From NCBI RefSeq assembly GCF_003391115.1, contig NZ_QTJP01000001.1, forward strand, positions 3,122,501 to 3,186,500: a stretch of 64,000 bases of DNA. The letters run 5' to 3'. This DNA is from Sphingomonas crusticola. GTDB lineage: Bacteria; Pseudomonadota; Alphaproteobacteria; Sphingomonadales; Sphingomonadaceae. A model generated the notes under the pieces. The model was not told the origin of the DNA. It saw nothing but the letters and a program-made list of their open reading frames with translations, and searched no databases. Shown one piece after another: positions 48,319 to 56,957 of this stretch (its first letter is position 1; each line of letters starts with the position of its first letter). The translations under genes and the position numbers were made by a program.

Positions 48319-48699
48319 TTAGTGGCGATGCTCCCGCCGCAGCGCGTAGCGGCCGTCGAGGAACGGCTCGAACAGGCCGGAGATGGCCGGATGGTCGATC
48401 GGCTCCTCGGTCTCGTCATGCTCGAGGTTCTGCTGGCTGACGTAGGCGATATAGCTGCTCTCGGCATTTTCGGCGAGCAGGTGGTAGAATGGCTGGTCGC
48501 GGTTGGGCCGGACGTCCTCCGGGATGGCGGCATACCATTCTTCGCTGTTGGCGAAGACTGGGTCGACGTCGAAGATCACGCCGCGGAACGCGAACAGGCG
48601 GTGGCGGACGACATCGCCGATCGTGAAGCGCGCTTCCGAAACGGGCGGCATCGTGTCCAGACCGATTGGCGGGGTAATCGTACTGCGGGAAGGAATCAT
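48319..48699 (-). CDS. hspQ: Heat-shock protein HspQ
   Basis: A 126-residue YccV-like hemimethylated-DNA-binding-fold protein. ARFTIGDVVRHRLFAFRGVI, DVDPVFANSEEWYAAIPED and QPFYHLLAEN match HspQ, which in enterobacteria is a specificity factor for Lon. The N-terminus has about 22 extra residues before the family start, so a later start (at MPPVSEARF) is possible. Confidence 0.93.
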   Translation of the reverse strand: MIPSRSTITPPIGLDTMPPVSEARFTIGDVVRHRLFAFRGVIFDVDPVFANSEEWYAAIPEDVRPNRDQPFYHLLAENAESSYIAYVSQQNLEHDETEEPIDHPAISGLFEPFLDGRYALRREHRH

Positions 48700-48798
48700 A
48701 TCTGTAATCTAATGTCGCATCGATCCTGTGCAACCCATGCTTGGCAAGTGCGGTTCGCTGCGTTAGGGGCACCGCTCCTTCGGCCGGACCCCCTTTGC

Positions 48799-48886
<88 letters not shown>

Positions 48887-48897
48887 TTGGGGGTTCG

Positions 48898-48920
48898 CCG
48901 GAGCGTCCTGAACGCTCCGG
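48898..48920 (+). terminator. Hairpin just after tRNA-Ser
   Basis: A perfect 9-base stem, CCGGAGCGT and ACGCTCCGG, with a 5-base loop, 12 bases past the tRNA. There is no T-run after it, so it may be a processing or weak termination signal. Confidence 0.4.
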
Positions 48921-48975
48921 GCAAGCTGGTGATGGGCGCAGGTCCAGCGTCTCGCGTGATCAGGACCGCGCGTCG

Positions 48976-49791
48976 TCAGCCGGTGGTGTGACCGGCCAGA
49001 CCGTCCAACGCAGCAGCGACATGTTCGCGCATGGTGGGATCGCGCGTCACTTCGAGGATGGCGCTGAGGCTGGCGCGGGCGGCGGTGACGTCGCCGCGAG
49101 TGAGTTCCAGCCGTGCCCGCGCCCACCAGCCATGCGCTCCCGTGGGATCGATCGCAGTGATACGCTGCAGCAAGGAGAGCGTGCGTGCGGTGTCGCCGGA
49201 CGCCTCCGCCCGGCCCGCCTGGTTCATCAGCAGCCGCACCAGCGCGGCACGGTTGGTCATCGGTGCAAGATGCTCGGCGAGCGGCTGGACCTCACGTCCC
49301 AATATGCCGGACAGCAATTGGGCGAGCTCCTGCCCGCCCAGGATCGCACCGTTGTTGAACGGATCGATCAGGGTGGGTGCGGTGGTGGGCCCGAGCCGGA
49401 CGAGGACATGCCCGGGCGTGTTGAGCGGGTCTGCGGTCCAGCCGACACGGCGCGCGGCGCCGACATAGAGGATCGACAGGCTCACCGGCAGGCCGCGCCG
49501 GCGATCGATTACGCGGATCATATCGGCATTGGCCGGGTCGTCATACTGCTCCCGGTCGCCGTGGAAGCCATATTCGGCGGCCATGACGCGGGCCAGCACG
49601 TGCGCCTGCGCCTCGGCTGTCTCCGCCCCCTCGGCCAATATCGCCAGGCGGTTGGTGAGGCTGTTCAAAAGTTGGAGATAGGGATTGAGGTCGGTGCCGG
49701 CATGATCCAGCCGCGCCAGCTCCAAGGCGGCGGCGTCAGGCATGATCGCCTCGTCGTCGAGCAGCCCGAGGTAGGAGATGTCGTCAGCCAT
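48976..49791 (-). CDS. SirB1-family transglutaminase-like protein
   Basis: 271 residues. The N-terminal and central part carries the SirB1 transglutaminase-like core (FHGDREQYDDPANADMIRVI, RRGLPVSLSILYVGAARRVG, PGHVLVRLG, LIDPFNNG). The C-terminal third is TPR-like (ALVRLLMNQAGRAEASGDTA). The core lacks a clear catalytic cysteine, as SirB1 proteins do. Start ATG 49791 gives MADDISYLGLLDD. Function unknown. Confidence 0.85.
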   Translation of the reverse strand: MADDISYLGLLDDEAIMPDAAALELARLDHAGTDLNPYLQLLNSLTNRLAILAEGAETAEAQAHVLARVMAAEYGFHGDREQYDDPANADMIRVIDRRRGLPVSLSILYVGAARRVGWTADPLNTPGHVLVRLGPTTAPTLIDPFNNGAILGGQELAQLLSGILGREVQPLAEHLAPMTNRAALVRLLMNQAGRAEASGDTARTLSLLQRITAIDPTGAHGWWARARLELTRGDVTAARASLSAILEVTRDPTMREHVAAALDGLAGHTTG

Positions 49792-49824
49792 GGTGGGTGA
49801 GCACGGGTGCAAGGGGCAAGGAGT

Positions 49825-49935
49825 TCATGCCTGTTCAGCCTGCCCTTCAATGCGGCGGCCGCGATGGCGATCCGGTAACGGGCCTTGGTACATCTGGCCC
49901 TGCCCCGCGATCGATAACGGCACTTGCGCTTCCAT
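49825..49935 (-). CDS. Possible 36-residue small protein upstream of the SirB1 gene
   Basis: A short frame starting MEAQVPLSIAGQGQMYQGPL and ending in a charged RHRGRRIEGQAEQA tail. GAGGAG lies exactly 6 bases before its ATG (49942-49947), an ideal ribosome site. It ends 33 bases before the SirB1-family start, so it could be the first cistron of that unit. No known family. The evidence is the ribosome site, spacing and position only. Confidence 0.4.
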   Translation of the reverse strand: MEAQVPLSIAGQGQMYQGPLPDRHRGRRIEGQAEQA

Positions 49936-50301
49936 CACGCACTCCTCGCAATCGTTCAACGTCATGATCGGAACGACGTTGCCGCCGGAAAGTTGCGATT
50001 TCGAACTGCCTGCAACTCAGGTTAAAATATTGAAATAGCGTGAGCATTTCAAATGGGTGCAAGGAGGGGCGGGGACGGAAATCAGGCCTGATATGTTGCC
50101 GCCCGGTTGAAGGCTGCATAAGGCGGTTTCGAAGGCCTTTGGTTGCATTGCCCGTAACCATTTGATCCGATCCTGAATGGTTCCCGATGGCGCGCTCCCC
50201 CAGATTGTAGCAGCGGAGATCGAAGCCGTAGAACGGAAACAGATAAAAATGAACGCGCGCGCCTAATGCGCGTTCAGTTGGATGTGGGGATGGAGCTTAG
50301 C
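49936..50301. other. Intergenic region before a small membrane protein
   Basis: 366 bases without a convincing gene. Visible features are a perfect 7-base inverted repeat TTGAAAT/ATTTCAA (50030-50052), AGTTGC/GCAACT (49991-50017), and a leader hairpin AACGCGC/GCGCGTT (50251-50273). Promoters for both flanking units must be here. Confidence 0.5.
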
Positions 50302-50532
50302 ATGTATCTGATAGCGTTGCTTAGCTTCGTCATGGCGGCGTTTGCGGGATCCCTGGCTTATATCTGGCACCGTGCGCCGGAGCCTGCCGGCGAGCATTGG
50401 GTGGCTCGGCGCAAGCGCGTGGCACGGGTGCGGATGGCCCGGGTGAGCGCGCTCTATCTGGGCCTCGCCACCATAGTGTCCGGCGGCGTCGGCACATTGC
50501 TGTCGGGTGACCTTGCCGCGATGTTGAAATAA
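50302..50532 (+). CDS. Small two-helix membrane protein
   Basis: 76 residues with two membrane helices (about 1-19 and 51-70) joined by a basic loop rich in Arg (RRKRVARVRMARVS). GGAG stands 6 bases before ATG 50302, which decides this start over upstream ATGs. The leader has a GC hairpin. No known family is recognised. Confidence 0.7.
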   Translation: MYLIALLSFVMAAFAGSLAYIWHRAPEPAGEHWVARRKRVARVRMARVSALYLGLATIVSGGVGTLLSGDLAAMLK

Positions 50533-50690
50533 GGCTCGTGCCGCCTCAGCTCCGATAATTTCGGCAATTATGCATTATCGACCCTTCGCTCCCGCGCAAC
50601 TCGGTCCATTTCCGAGCTATTAGTCGTGTTGATCCTTGGTCATTTCGCCTAGCATCGGTGGGGATAACTGATCGCTAACGGGGGTTTTGC

Positions 50691-50975
50691 ATGCGGCGGG
50701 CACGATCCCGGACATCCGCACTTGCGTGTTATCTTGGTATACACAAACGCGGAAAGATCATCAAAGTTGAGCGAAAGCTCTTTTCTGAATGCAGGCGCTG
50801 TGGCGATGACCTCATCAGGACCAGGAGGCGGTGGCGCTCGCCACAACCAGATGAGTTGCCGCGCAATTGGAAAACGCAGCGCTGGCGACATTCCGGTACG
50901 ATCATTTCGCCCTTACTTGTCGTGGCGACCGCGGTCAGCCTGACCGCGGTTTGGTTCTTTGTCTTGACGCTTTAG
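50691..50975 (+). CDS. Uncertain small ORF with C-terminal membrane helix
   Basis: 94 codons from ATG 50691 with GGGGG 6 bases upstream. The product is Arg-rich with a C-x-x-C (ECRRCGDDLIR) and one hydrophobic C-terminal segment (about residues 70-93). Codon use is less GC-rich at third positions than in the neighbours, which suggests a young or non-coding frame. A terminator-like hairpin (50928-50965) lies inside its last codons, which argues against it. Reported because nothing else explains this stretch. Confidence 0.3.
   Translation: MRRARSRTSALACYLGIHKRGKIIKVERKLFSECRRCGDDLIRTRRRWRSPQPDELPRNWKTQRWRHSGTIISPLLVVATAVSLTAVWFFVLTL
50928..50965 (+). terminator. Intrinsic terminator-like hairpin
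   Basis: ACCGCGGTC (50928-50936) and GACCGCGGT (50942-50950) pair perfectly, followed by TTGGTTCTTTGTCTT. It points rightward and would end transcripts coming from the small genes at 50302-50975. Confidence 0.65.
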
Positions 50976-51294
50976 CGGAGCGAACAAGGGTCTCGATCGT
51001 CGGCAATTGAAGCTGGATCGGGCATTCAACGCCAGCACGTGCGCTGCGCTCACCACGCTCGGCAATCTTTTGCGCAAAATCAGGACGTGCAGGTAACAAA
51101 ATTGCAATAATTGCAATTGCACGCCGCCAGCGATTGCGTTTGTCTGCGATTCCCGAGGTCACGGGGCGGACAAGCACATGCCAGCCGCCGACAGATGGCC
51201 GATCCCAGGGAGACGATGCTCCGAACGGCGCGCCGCTTAGCCGCGGCAGTGCTTCGGAGGGCAAAATGCCCCCGTTGAAATTGGGGGTCGCATA
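50976..51294. other. Upstream region of the amine oxidase gene
   Basis: 319 bases with no gene seen. It contains the palindrome at 51100-51118 and a G-rich ribosome site (TTGGGGGTCG) just before the GTG start at 51295. It is the likely control region for the amine oxidase unit. Confidence 0.5.
51100..51118. promoter_or_regulatory. 19-base palindrome, candidate operator
   Basis: AATTGCAAT-A-ATTGCAATT: perfect 9-base arms around one base. It also reads as two ATTGCAAT octamers 9 bases apart, each self-complementary, followed by a third TTGCA. It lies 177 bases before the amine oxidase start. The binding protein is unknown. Confidence 0.5.
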
Positions 51295-52899
51295 GTGATT
51301 ACACGACGCAAGTTGCTCGAACGGCTGGGCCATCTTGGTGGATTGGGGGCGACCTTCAGCGCGATGCAGGCGCTGGGACTGATGAGTAAGGCGCGCGCGG
51401 CGGGGATGCCGGCGCTGCCGCCGACGCTCGGCAAGGGCAAGCATGTAATCGTGTTGGGTGCGGGCATTTCCGGGCTCGTATCCGCCTACGAACTGGAGCA
51501 GGCGGGTTTCCTCGTCACCTTGCTCGAGGCGCGCGAGCGCGTCGGCGGACGTGCCTGGACGGTGCGTGACGGCGATAAGATCGAAATGAACGGGGAAGAG
51601 ACGCAGACCGCGCGTTTCTCGGACGGCGCCTATTTCAATGCCGGTCCGGCGCGTATCCCGAGCTTCCACACCGGCCTGCTCGGCTATGCGGACAAATTCG
51701 GTGTGCCGCTCGAAGTCGAAGTCAATTCCAGCCGCTCCGCTTACGTCGTCGCCGACGACGGCACCAAGATGCGCCAGCGCACGGCCGTGAACGACATGCG
51801 CGGCCACATTGCCGAATTGCTCTCCAAAGCAGTCAGCCAAGGCGCGCTCGACCAGCAGCTCACGCCCGCCGACAAGGAGAAGTTGCTGCCGTTCCTGCGC
51901 TTCTATGGCGATCTCGACGAGAAAGGCTCGTTCGCCGGAACGGCGCGGTCCGGCTTCGACGCGCTACCCGGTGCCGGGCCGACTTTCGCGACCAGCTATC
52001 CCCCACGGCCGCTGTCCGCGTTGCTCGCCAACCAGCAGCTGCCGATGACCCTTTTCGACGACGTGTTCTACATGCAGGCAACCATGGTCGAGCCGGTCGG
52101 CGGCATGGATCGGATTCACGCCGGCTTCGACCGCAACCTCAAGCATCCCGCGGTACGGGGCGCGGAAGTTACGCGTATCCGCGACACCGCGAAGGGTGTC
52201 GAAGTCGTCTATCGCGACAAGGGGTCCGGCGTGATGAACACGGTTTCGGGCGATTATCTGATCTGCACCATCCCGTTCCCGGTGCTGACCTCGATCGACA
52301 CCAATTTCTCCAAGCCGGTGAAGCAGGCGATTGCGGGCGTGGTCTACGATTATTCCAACAAGATCGCTTTCGACGCGCCGCGCTTCTGGGAGAAGGAGGA
52401 CCAGATTTACGGAGGCATCACTTTCGTCGGCGGGCCGACCAGCCTGATCTGGTATCCATCCGCCGCGATCCATTCGGCACGCGGCATGCTGCTTGCCTGC
52501 TATGCCTCCGGCCCGATCGCCGCCGATTTCCAGAAGCGTCCGATCGCCGAGCAGATCGAATATGCGCGCGGCGTGGTGGAGAAGGTCCATCCCGGCCATG
52601 GCAAGGACCTCGCCAACGGCATCGCGGTCAACTGGCACAAGATCCCCTACAGCCTTGGGCCATGGCCGGCCTGGAATCCGGCGCAGGCGGGGCGGCAGGA
52701 AGGCAATATCGATACGCCGGCCTTCCGCCTGCTGCAGAAACCTGACGGGCGGATCTACTTCGCCAGTGCCGCCCTCAGTCAGACACCGGGCTGGCAGGAA
52801 GGGGGCATCGCGTCCGCCCATTATCAGGTGACTGCGCTCGCGGCGCGCGTCACTGCCCAGGCGATGGTCGAGCCTCGATATGCGCGGGTTGCAGCCTGA
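51295..52899 (+). CDS. Flavin-dependent amine oxidase with twin-arginine signal
   Basis: A 534-residue FAD enzyme of the monoamine/L-amino-acid oxidase family. The N-terminus MITRRKLLERLGHLGGLGAT has an Arg-Arg pair, a hydrophobic stretch and ARAAG, fitting a Tat signal (about 1-37). The FAD dinucleotide motif VIVLGAGISGLVSAYELEQA (about 51-70) continues with EARERVGGRAW. The C-terminus has the second FAD motif IYFASAALSQTPGWQEGGIASA. It would oxidise an amine or amino acid to an imine with peroxide release, probably outside the cytosol. The next gene starts 1 base after its stop. Confidence 0.88.
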   Translation: MITRRKLLERLGHLGGLGATFSAMQALGLMSKARAAGMPALPPTLGKGKHVIVLGAGISGLVSAYELEQAGFLVTLLEARERVGGRAWTVRDGDKIEMNGEETQTARFSDGAYFNAGPARIPSFHTGLLGYADKFGVPLEVEVNSSRSAYVVADDGTKMRQRTAVNDMRGHIAELLSKAVSQGALDQQLTPADKEKLLPFLRFYGDLDEKGSFAGTARSGFDALPGAGPTFATSYPPRPLSALLANQQLPMTLFDDVFYMQATMVEPVGGMDRIHAGFDRNLKHPAVRGAEVTRIRDTAKGVEVVYRDKGSGVMNTVSGDYLICTIPFPVLTSIDTNFSKPVKQAIAGVVYDYSNKIAFDAPRFWEKEDQIYGGITFVGGPTSLIWYPSAAIHSARGMLLACYASGPIAADFQKRPIAEQIEYARGVVEKVHPGHGKDLANGIAVNWHKIPYSLGPWPAWNPAQAGRQEGNIDTPAFRLLQKPDGRIYFASAALSQTPGWQEGGIASAHYQVTALAARVTAQAMVEPRYARVAA

Positions 52900-52900
52900 C

Positions 52901-53467
52901 ATGTCCGACGCCGGCCGAACCATCCGGGCCGGCGTCATCATCCGGCCGGCGCGCGCGCCGGACATCCCGGTCCTCGAGCCGTTGATCACCGCATCGGCAC
53001 GCGCGCTGAGTGCAGGCTTTTACAGTGCACGCGAGATCGAGGCGGCAATTGAGCACGTCTTCGGCGTCGATTCCGACCTTGTCGCCGACGGAACCTACTT
53101 CGTCGCCGAGGAGGAGGGAGAGATTGTCGGCTGCGGCGGCTGGAGCCGACAGCGGACCTTGTTCGGCGGCGATCGCTTTGCTGCCCGCGAGCCCGGCTAT
53201 CTCGATCCGGCCAGCGAGGCCGCACGCATGAGGGCGTTCTTCGTGGCGCCGGGTCATGCCCGCAAGGGGGTCGCCACAAAGCTGTTGGCGGCATGCGAGG
53301 CCGCCGCCATCGCCGCCGGCTTCACGCGCGGTGCCCTGATGGCGACCTTGCCCGGCGTGCCGTTCTACGCGGCGCATGGCTACCGGCCAGGGGAGGCGGT
53401 TAGCTATCAATGCGGAGATACGGCTGTCCGCTTCGTCGCCATGGTAAAAGAATTGTTGCCGAAATGA
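52901..53467 (+). CDS. GNAT-family acetyltransferase
   Basis: A 188-residue GNAT protein. VIIRPARAPDIPVLEPLI opens the fold, RAFFVAPGHARKGVATKLL holds the acetyl-CoA loop (about residues 112-130), and PFYAAHGYRPGEAV closes it. ATG 52901 lies one base after the amine oxidase stop (TGAcATG), so the two are coupled. The likely role is acetylation of an amine related to the oxidase substrate or product; this is inferred from coupling. Confidence 0.85.
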   Translation: MSDAGRTIRAGVIIRPARAPDIPVLEPLITASARALSAGFYSAREIEAAIEHVFGVDSDLVADGTYFVAEEEGEIVGCGGWSRQRTLFGGDRFAAREPGYLDPASEAARMRAFFVAPGHARKGVATKLLAACEAAAIAAGFTRGALMATLPGVPFYAAHGYRPGEAVSYQCGDTAVRFVAMVKELLPK

Positions 53468-53559
53468 TACAGGCACGCTCCGTATTAGCCGCTAAATCTT
53501 CGGGAGCGTCGGAGCACTTGCAGCACCTGATCATTAAGATAGCTTCTTGAACGTAGTTG

Positions 53560-53571
53560 ATTCGCGCGAAT
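53560..53571. promoter_or_regulatory. 12-base palindrome upstream of the TonB-dependent receptor gene
   Basis: ATTCGCGCGAAT, perfectly self-complementary, in an otherwise AT-rich leader 163 bases before the receptor start. Candidate regulator site only. Confidence 0.3.
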
Positions 53572-53734
53572 GAGGAGAAATGATTCGCTGTAAACTTAAC
53601 AGGCTCATTCGGGGGATGAAAAACAACTTTCCGCTTCGCGGAGGGTTGGCGCTTGTACAAAATTAAAAAAGCGACAGATCATAGTCGTGTTCGGTGAGAG
53701 GCTCCTGAGGCTTAGGTTTCATTTAGGGGGCTAT

Positions 53735-56254
53735 ATGAATACGAACATTGGCATGATTTCGCGCGTGGCGATCGCCGCGGCGCTGATCGCTGGCGCGCAG
53801 GCAGCAAAAGCTGCGGATCCGGCACCTGCACCAGCCAGCCCGGCGGGGGTATCCGCAGATGATGAGGTGATCGTCACCGGCACGCGCTCAGTCGGCATCA
53901 CCGCGGCGGAAAGCGCGGCACCGATCAAGTTGCTGGGGGCCGAGGCGATCGAGCATGTCGGCCAACCCAACCTCAACCAGGTGCTGACCCAGCTCATTCC
54001 TTCGTTCAACGCTGCAGCGTTCGGCGGCGACACCGCCCAGCTAACATTGTCGGCCCGTCTGCGCGGCCTCAGCCCCAACCACACGCTGGTCCTCGTCAAC
54101 GGCAAGCGCCGCCACGGCACGGCCAACCTGGCAGTGTTGTCGGGCGTCAGCCAGGGCGGCGCCGCTCCCGATCTCGATTTCATCACGCCTTCCTCGATCA
54201 AGCGCATCGAAGTGCTGGAGGACGGCGCCGCGGCCCAATATGGCTCCGACGCCATCGCCGGCGTTATCAACATCATCCTCAAGGACAGCGATAACGGTGG
54301 TTCCGCCAGCGCGACGGCGGGGCAATATTACAAGAGCGATGGCAAGATCGTCTCGGGCAACGTCAATCTCGGCACCAAATTGGGCGAGGGCGGGTTCATC
54401 AACCTGACCGGCATGTACCGCTACCACCAGCGCAGCCAGGTCGGCGGCATCGATCGTCGTGTCTACCTGCCCGACGGCACCGTCCGTTCGACCGCCACCG
54501 GCCTCTCGCCGCAGCAGGTCGCGCTCTACCAGAATCTGCCGGGGGCACCCTACGTCAACCGCATCTTCGGCGATCCACAATCCAAGCTGGCACAAGGCGG
54601 GTTCAACGCCGGTTACGATTTTGGCGACGTTCAGCTCTACAGCTTCGGCACGTACAGCCACCGCACCGCCGCCGCTTATGAGAATTATCGCGTGCCCGAC
54701 CGCGTGCGTTACTCGCCGGTGCTGGGCGTCCAGGGATCGCTTACCACGCCCGGCGAAGTGCTGTTCAACCCACTCGGCTTCAACCCGCAGGAAGCGTTCC
54801 GCGAGGACGACGCCGCGATCACCGGCGGCGCCAAGGGCGATCTGGCCGGTTTCCACTGGGATGTGAGCGCCACCTATGGCCGCGACCAGGACAAGATCTA
54901 CACCAAGAATTCAGCCAATGCCGCGCTGTATGTCGACACCCATTTCACGCCGACGACGATGTATGACGGCAAGTTCATCAACGATGAACTGACGCTCAAC
55001 GCGGACTTTTCCAAGGAGATCGACGTCGGGCTTGCCGGGCCGCTCAACGTCGCCTTCGGCGCCGAATATCGCAAGAATGGCTACACGATCGGCAGCGGCG
55101 ACCCCGCGTCGATCTACAAGGAAGGCGGCCAATCCTATCCGGGCTTCCAGCCGACCGACGCCGGGCATCATACGCGCAAGAATGAAAGCGCCTATATCGA
55201 CATCGCGCTCAATCCATTCGAAGGTCTCAAGCTCGACGCAGCGGGCCGCTACGAACATTATTCCGATTTCGGGAGCGAAGTCATTGGCAAGCTGACGGCG
55301 CGCTATGATTTCACTCCGGAGGTCGCCATCCGCGGCACTATTTCGAACGGCTTCCGCGCTCCGACGCTGGCGGAGGAGTTCTACTCTGCGACCAACGTGT
55401 CGCCGACGTCGGCGACGGTGCAGCTACCGGCCAATTCGGCGGCGGCCAAGCTGATCGGCTTCGACAATCTCCGCCCGGAAAAGTCGTTCAACATCAGCGC
55501 CGGCGCGGTCTTCCGGCCGATCGATCGGGCCACGCTGACGATCGATTATTATCATATCCGCATCAAGGATCGTGTCGTCGGCTCCGGCACGCTGTTCGGC
55601 CTCGGCGGCGCGACCAACGATCCACGGGTGCTGCTGGCCATCGCCGCGCACGGCAACGTGCTGGATCCAACGGTGACGCAGGTCGGGGTGGCGGCGTTCA
55701 CCAACGGGCTCAACACCAACACCAACGGCGTCGACGTGGTCGGCAGCTATATGATCCCGTCCGATTATGGCAGCTTCAACCTGACGTTGTCGGGCAATTA
55801 TAACGACATCAAGATTTCCAAGATCGACCCGGTCGCGGCGACCTTGCTGGACAGGACATCGACGAGCACGCTCGAACACTCGTCGCCGAAGTTCAAGGTC
55901 ATCGGCGGGCTCAACTGGTCGCTGGACCGCTTCTCGCTGACGGCGCGCGAAACGCTCTATGGCAAGTCCTACATCCTCTACAGCCCCAACGGGGGGACCT
56001 ATTACAAGAACCAGGTCAAAACGGCCGCTATCACCGATCTTGAGGTAGGGGTCGATCTCACCAAAAGCCTCAAATTCTCCGTGGGTTCGAACAATCTGTT
56101 CAACAAGAAGCCCTCCAAGGTGGTGGCCGTCCCCGGCAGCGGTCCGGTGCTGACGCTTTCCACCGCCGGCAACGTCTACGACGCTCCCAACACGTTCTCC
56201 GCCTACGGTATCAATGGCGGCTATTATTACGCGCGGATCGACTTCAGCTTCTAG
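53735..56254 (+). CDS. TonB-dependent outer-membrane receptor
   Basis: An 839-residue receptor. The signal peptide spans about residues 1-27 (ending AKAAD). The TonB-box-like DDEVIVTGTR and the plug domain (about 40-165; LRGLSPNHTLVLVNGKRRHG, IKRIEVLEDGAAAQYGSDAI) precede a 22-strand-type barrel ending in aromatic FSF. GGGGG precedes ATG 53735. It imports a bulky or scarce solute; the neighbours (amine oxidase, GNAT, RidA) suggest an amine, peptide or amino-acid-derived compound, but the ligand cannot be read from sequence. Confidence 0.95.
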   Translation: MNTNIGMISRVAIAAALIAGAQAAKAADPAPAPASPAGVSADDEVIVTGTRSVGITAAESAAPIKLLGAEAIEHVGQPNLNQVLTQLIPSFNAAAFGGDTAQLTLSARLRGLSPNHTLVLVNGKRRHGTANLAVLSGVSQGGAAPDLDFITPSSIKRIEVLEDGAAAQYGSDAIAGVINIILKDSDNGGSASATAGQYYKSDGKIVSGNVNLGTKLGEGGFINLTGMYRYHQRSQVGGIDRRVYLPDGTVRSTATGLSPQQVALYQNLPGAPYVNRIFGDPQSKLAQGGFNAGYDFGDVQLYSFGTYSHRTAAAYENYRVPDRVRYSPVLGVQGSLTTPGEVLFNPLGFNPQEAFREDDAAITGGAKGDLAGFHWDVSATYGRDQDKIYTKNSANAALYVDTHFTPTTMYDGKFINDELTLNADFSKEIDVGLAGPLNVAFGAEYRKNGYTIGSGDPASIYKEGGQSYPGFQPTDAGHHTRKNESAYIDIALNPFEGLKLDAAGRYEHYSDFGSEVIGKLTARYDFTPEVAIRGTISNGFRAPTLAEEFYSATNVSPTSATVQLPANSAAAKLIGFDNLRPEKSFNISAGAVFRPIDRATLTIDYYHIRIKDRVVGSGTLFGLGGATNDPRVLLAIAAHGNVLDPTVTQVGVAAFTNGLNTNTNGVDVVGSYMIPSDYGSFNLTLSGNYNDIKISKIDPVAATLLDRTSTSTLEHSSPKFKVIGGLNWSLDRFSLTARETLYGKSYILYSPNGGTYYKNQVKTAAITDLEVGVDLTKSLKFSVGSNNLFNKKPSKVVAVPGSGPVLTLSTAGNVYDAPNTFSAYGINGGYYYARIDFSF

Positions 56255-56274
56255 ATCGTAGCGCGGGTACAACC

Positions 56275-56309
56275 GGAGGCGGCGTCCGCGCGACGTCGCC
56301 TCCTTCTTC
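56275..56309 (+). terminator. Terminator-like hairpin between the receptor and RidA genes
   Basis: GGAGGCGGCGTC (56275-56286) and GACGTCGCCTCC (56292-56303) pair with one wobble, followed by TTCTTC. It lies between the receptor stop and the RidA-family start and would reduce, not abolish, read-through. Confidence 0.65.
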
Positions 56310-56321
56310 GCACAGGGGAAG

Positions 56322-56831
56322 ATGATGAAAGCCTATTGTCTTATCGCCGCTGCAGGACTGCTCGCGACAGCAGCGCCGGCCGCCGAGATCACGCGCTTCA
56401 AAACAGTCGGCCCGACGCCGGCATTGATCCTGCAGGGGGTGCTGGTGCCGCCCGGTGCCGAGACGCTCTATTTGTCCGGGCAACTCGCCGCACCAATCCA
56501 TCCTGCCAAGCCGACGTCGCCACCGCTGACGATGGCCGACTATGGCGATACCAAGACGCAGACGGTGAGCACGCTCACCAAGATCAAGGGGATATTGGCG
56601 AGTCACGGCTACGCCATGTCGGACATCATCAAGATGACGGTGTTCCTCGCCGGCGACCCGGCGCTTGGCGGCAAGATGGATTTTGCCGGCATGAACGACG
56701 GTTTCAAGATGTTCTTTGGGACGGCCGACAACCCGAATACGGTCGCGCGTTCCACCATCCAGGTGGCGGCCCTGGCCGGTCCCGCTTTCCTGGTCGAGAT
56801 CGAGGTTACCGCAGCCAAGATGCCCAGATGA
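56322..56831 (+). CDS. RidA/YjgF-family protein with a signal peptide
   Basis: A 169-residue RidA-superfamily protein. The N-terminus MMKAYCLIAAAGLLATAAPAA is a typical signal peptide, so it should be periplasmic. The core includes TLYLSGQLA, TLTKIKGILASHGYAMSDII, KMTVFLAG and ARSTIQVAALAGPAFLVEIE, with the conserved Arg near residue 143 that binds the carboxylate of 2-iminoacids in active RidA proteins. Cytosolic RidA hydrolyses reactive imines; an exported version next to a probably exported amine oxidase suggests the same job in the envelope. Confidence 0.88.
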   Translation: MMKAYCLIAAAGLLATAAPAAEITRFKTVGPTPALILQGVLVPPGAETLYLSGQLAAPIHPAKPTSPPLTMADYGDTKTQTVSTLTKIKGILASHGYAMSDIIKMTVFLAGDPALGGKMDFAGMNDGFKMFFGTADNPNTVARSTIQVAALAGPAFLVEIEVTAAKMPR

Positions 56832-56957
56832 ACTGACCGCGCCGGAAGCCGTCAGCTTGTACCTGATTTGGCAACGGGTTACGTTCTCGATCCGCGAATA
56901 GTTGGTATCCGGAGTGAATCCGGCGCATGATATCGCGGTTGAGGATGTGGGGGTTGC

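Noticed and set aside
56869-56884. A second LacI operator upstream of the LacI gene (GGCAACGGGTTACG)
   Set aside because: It misses three fixed positions of the consensus, so I do not call it, although weak autoregulation cannot be excluded.
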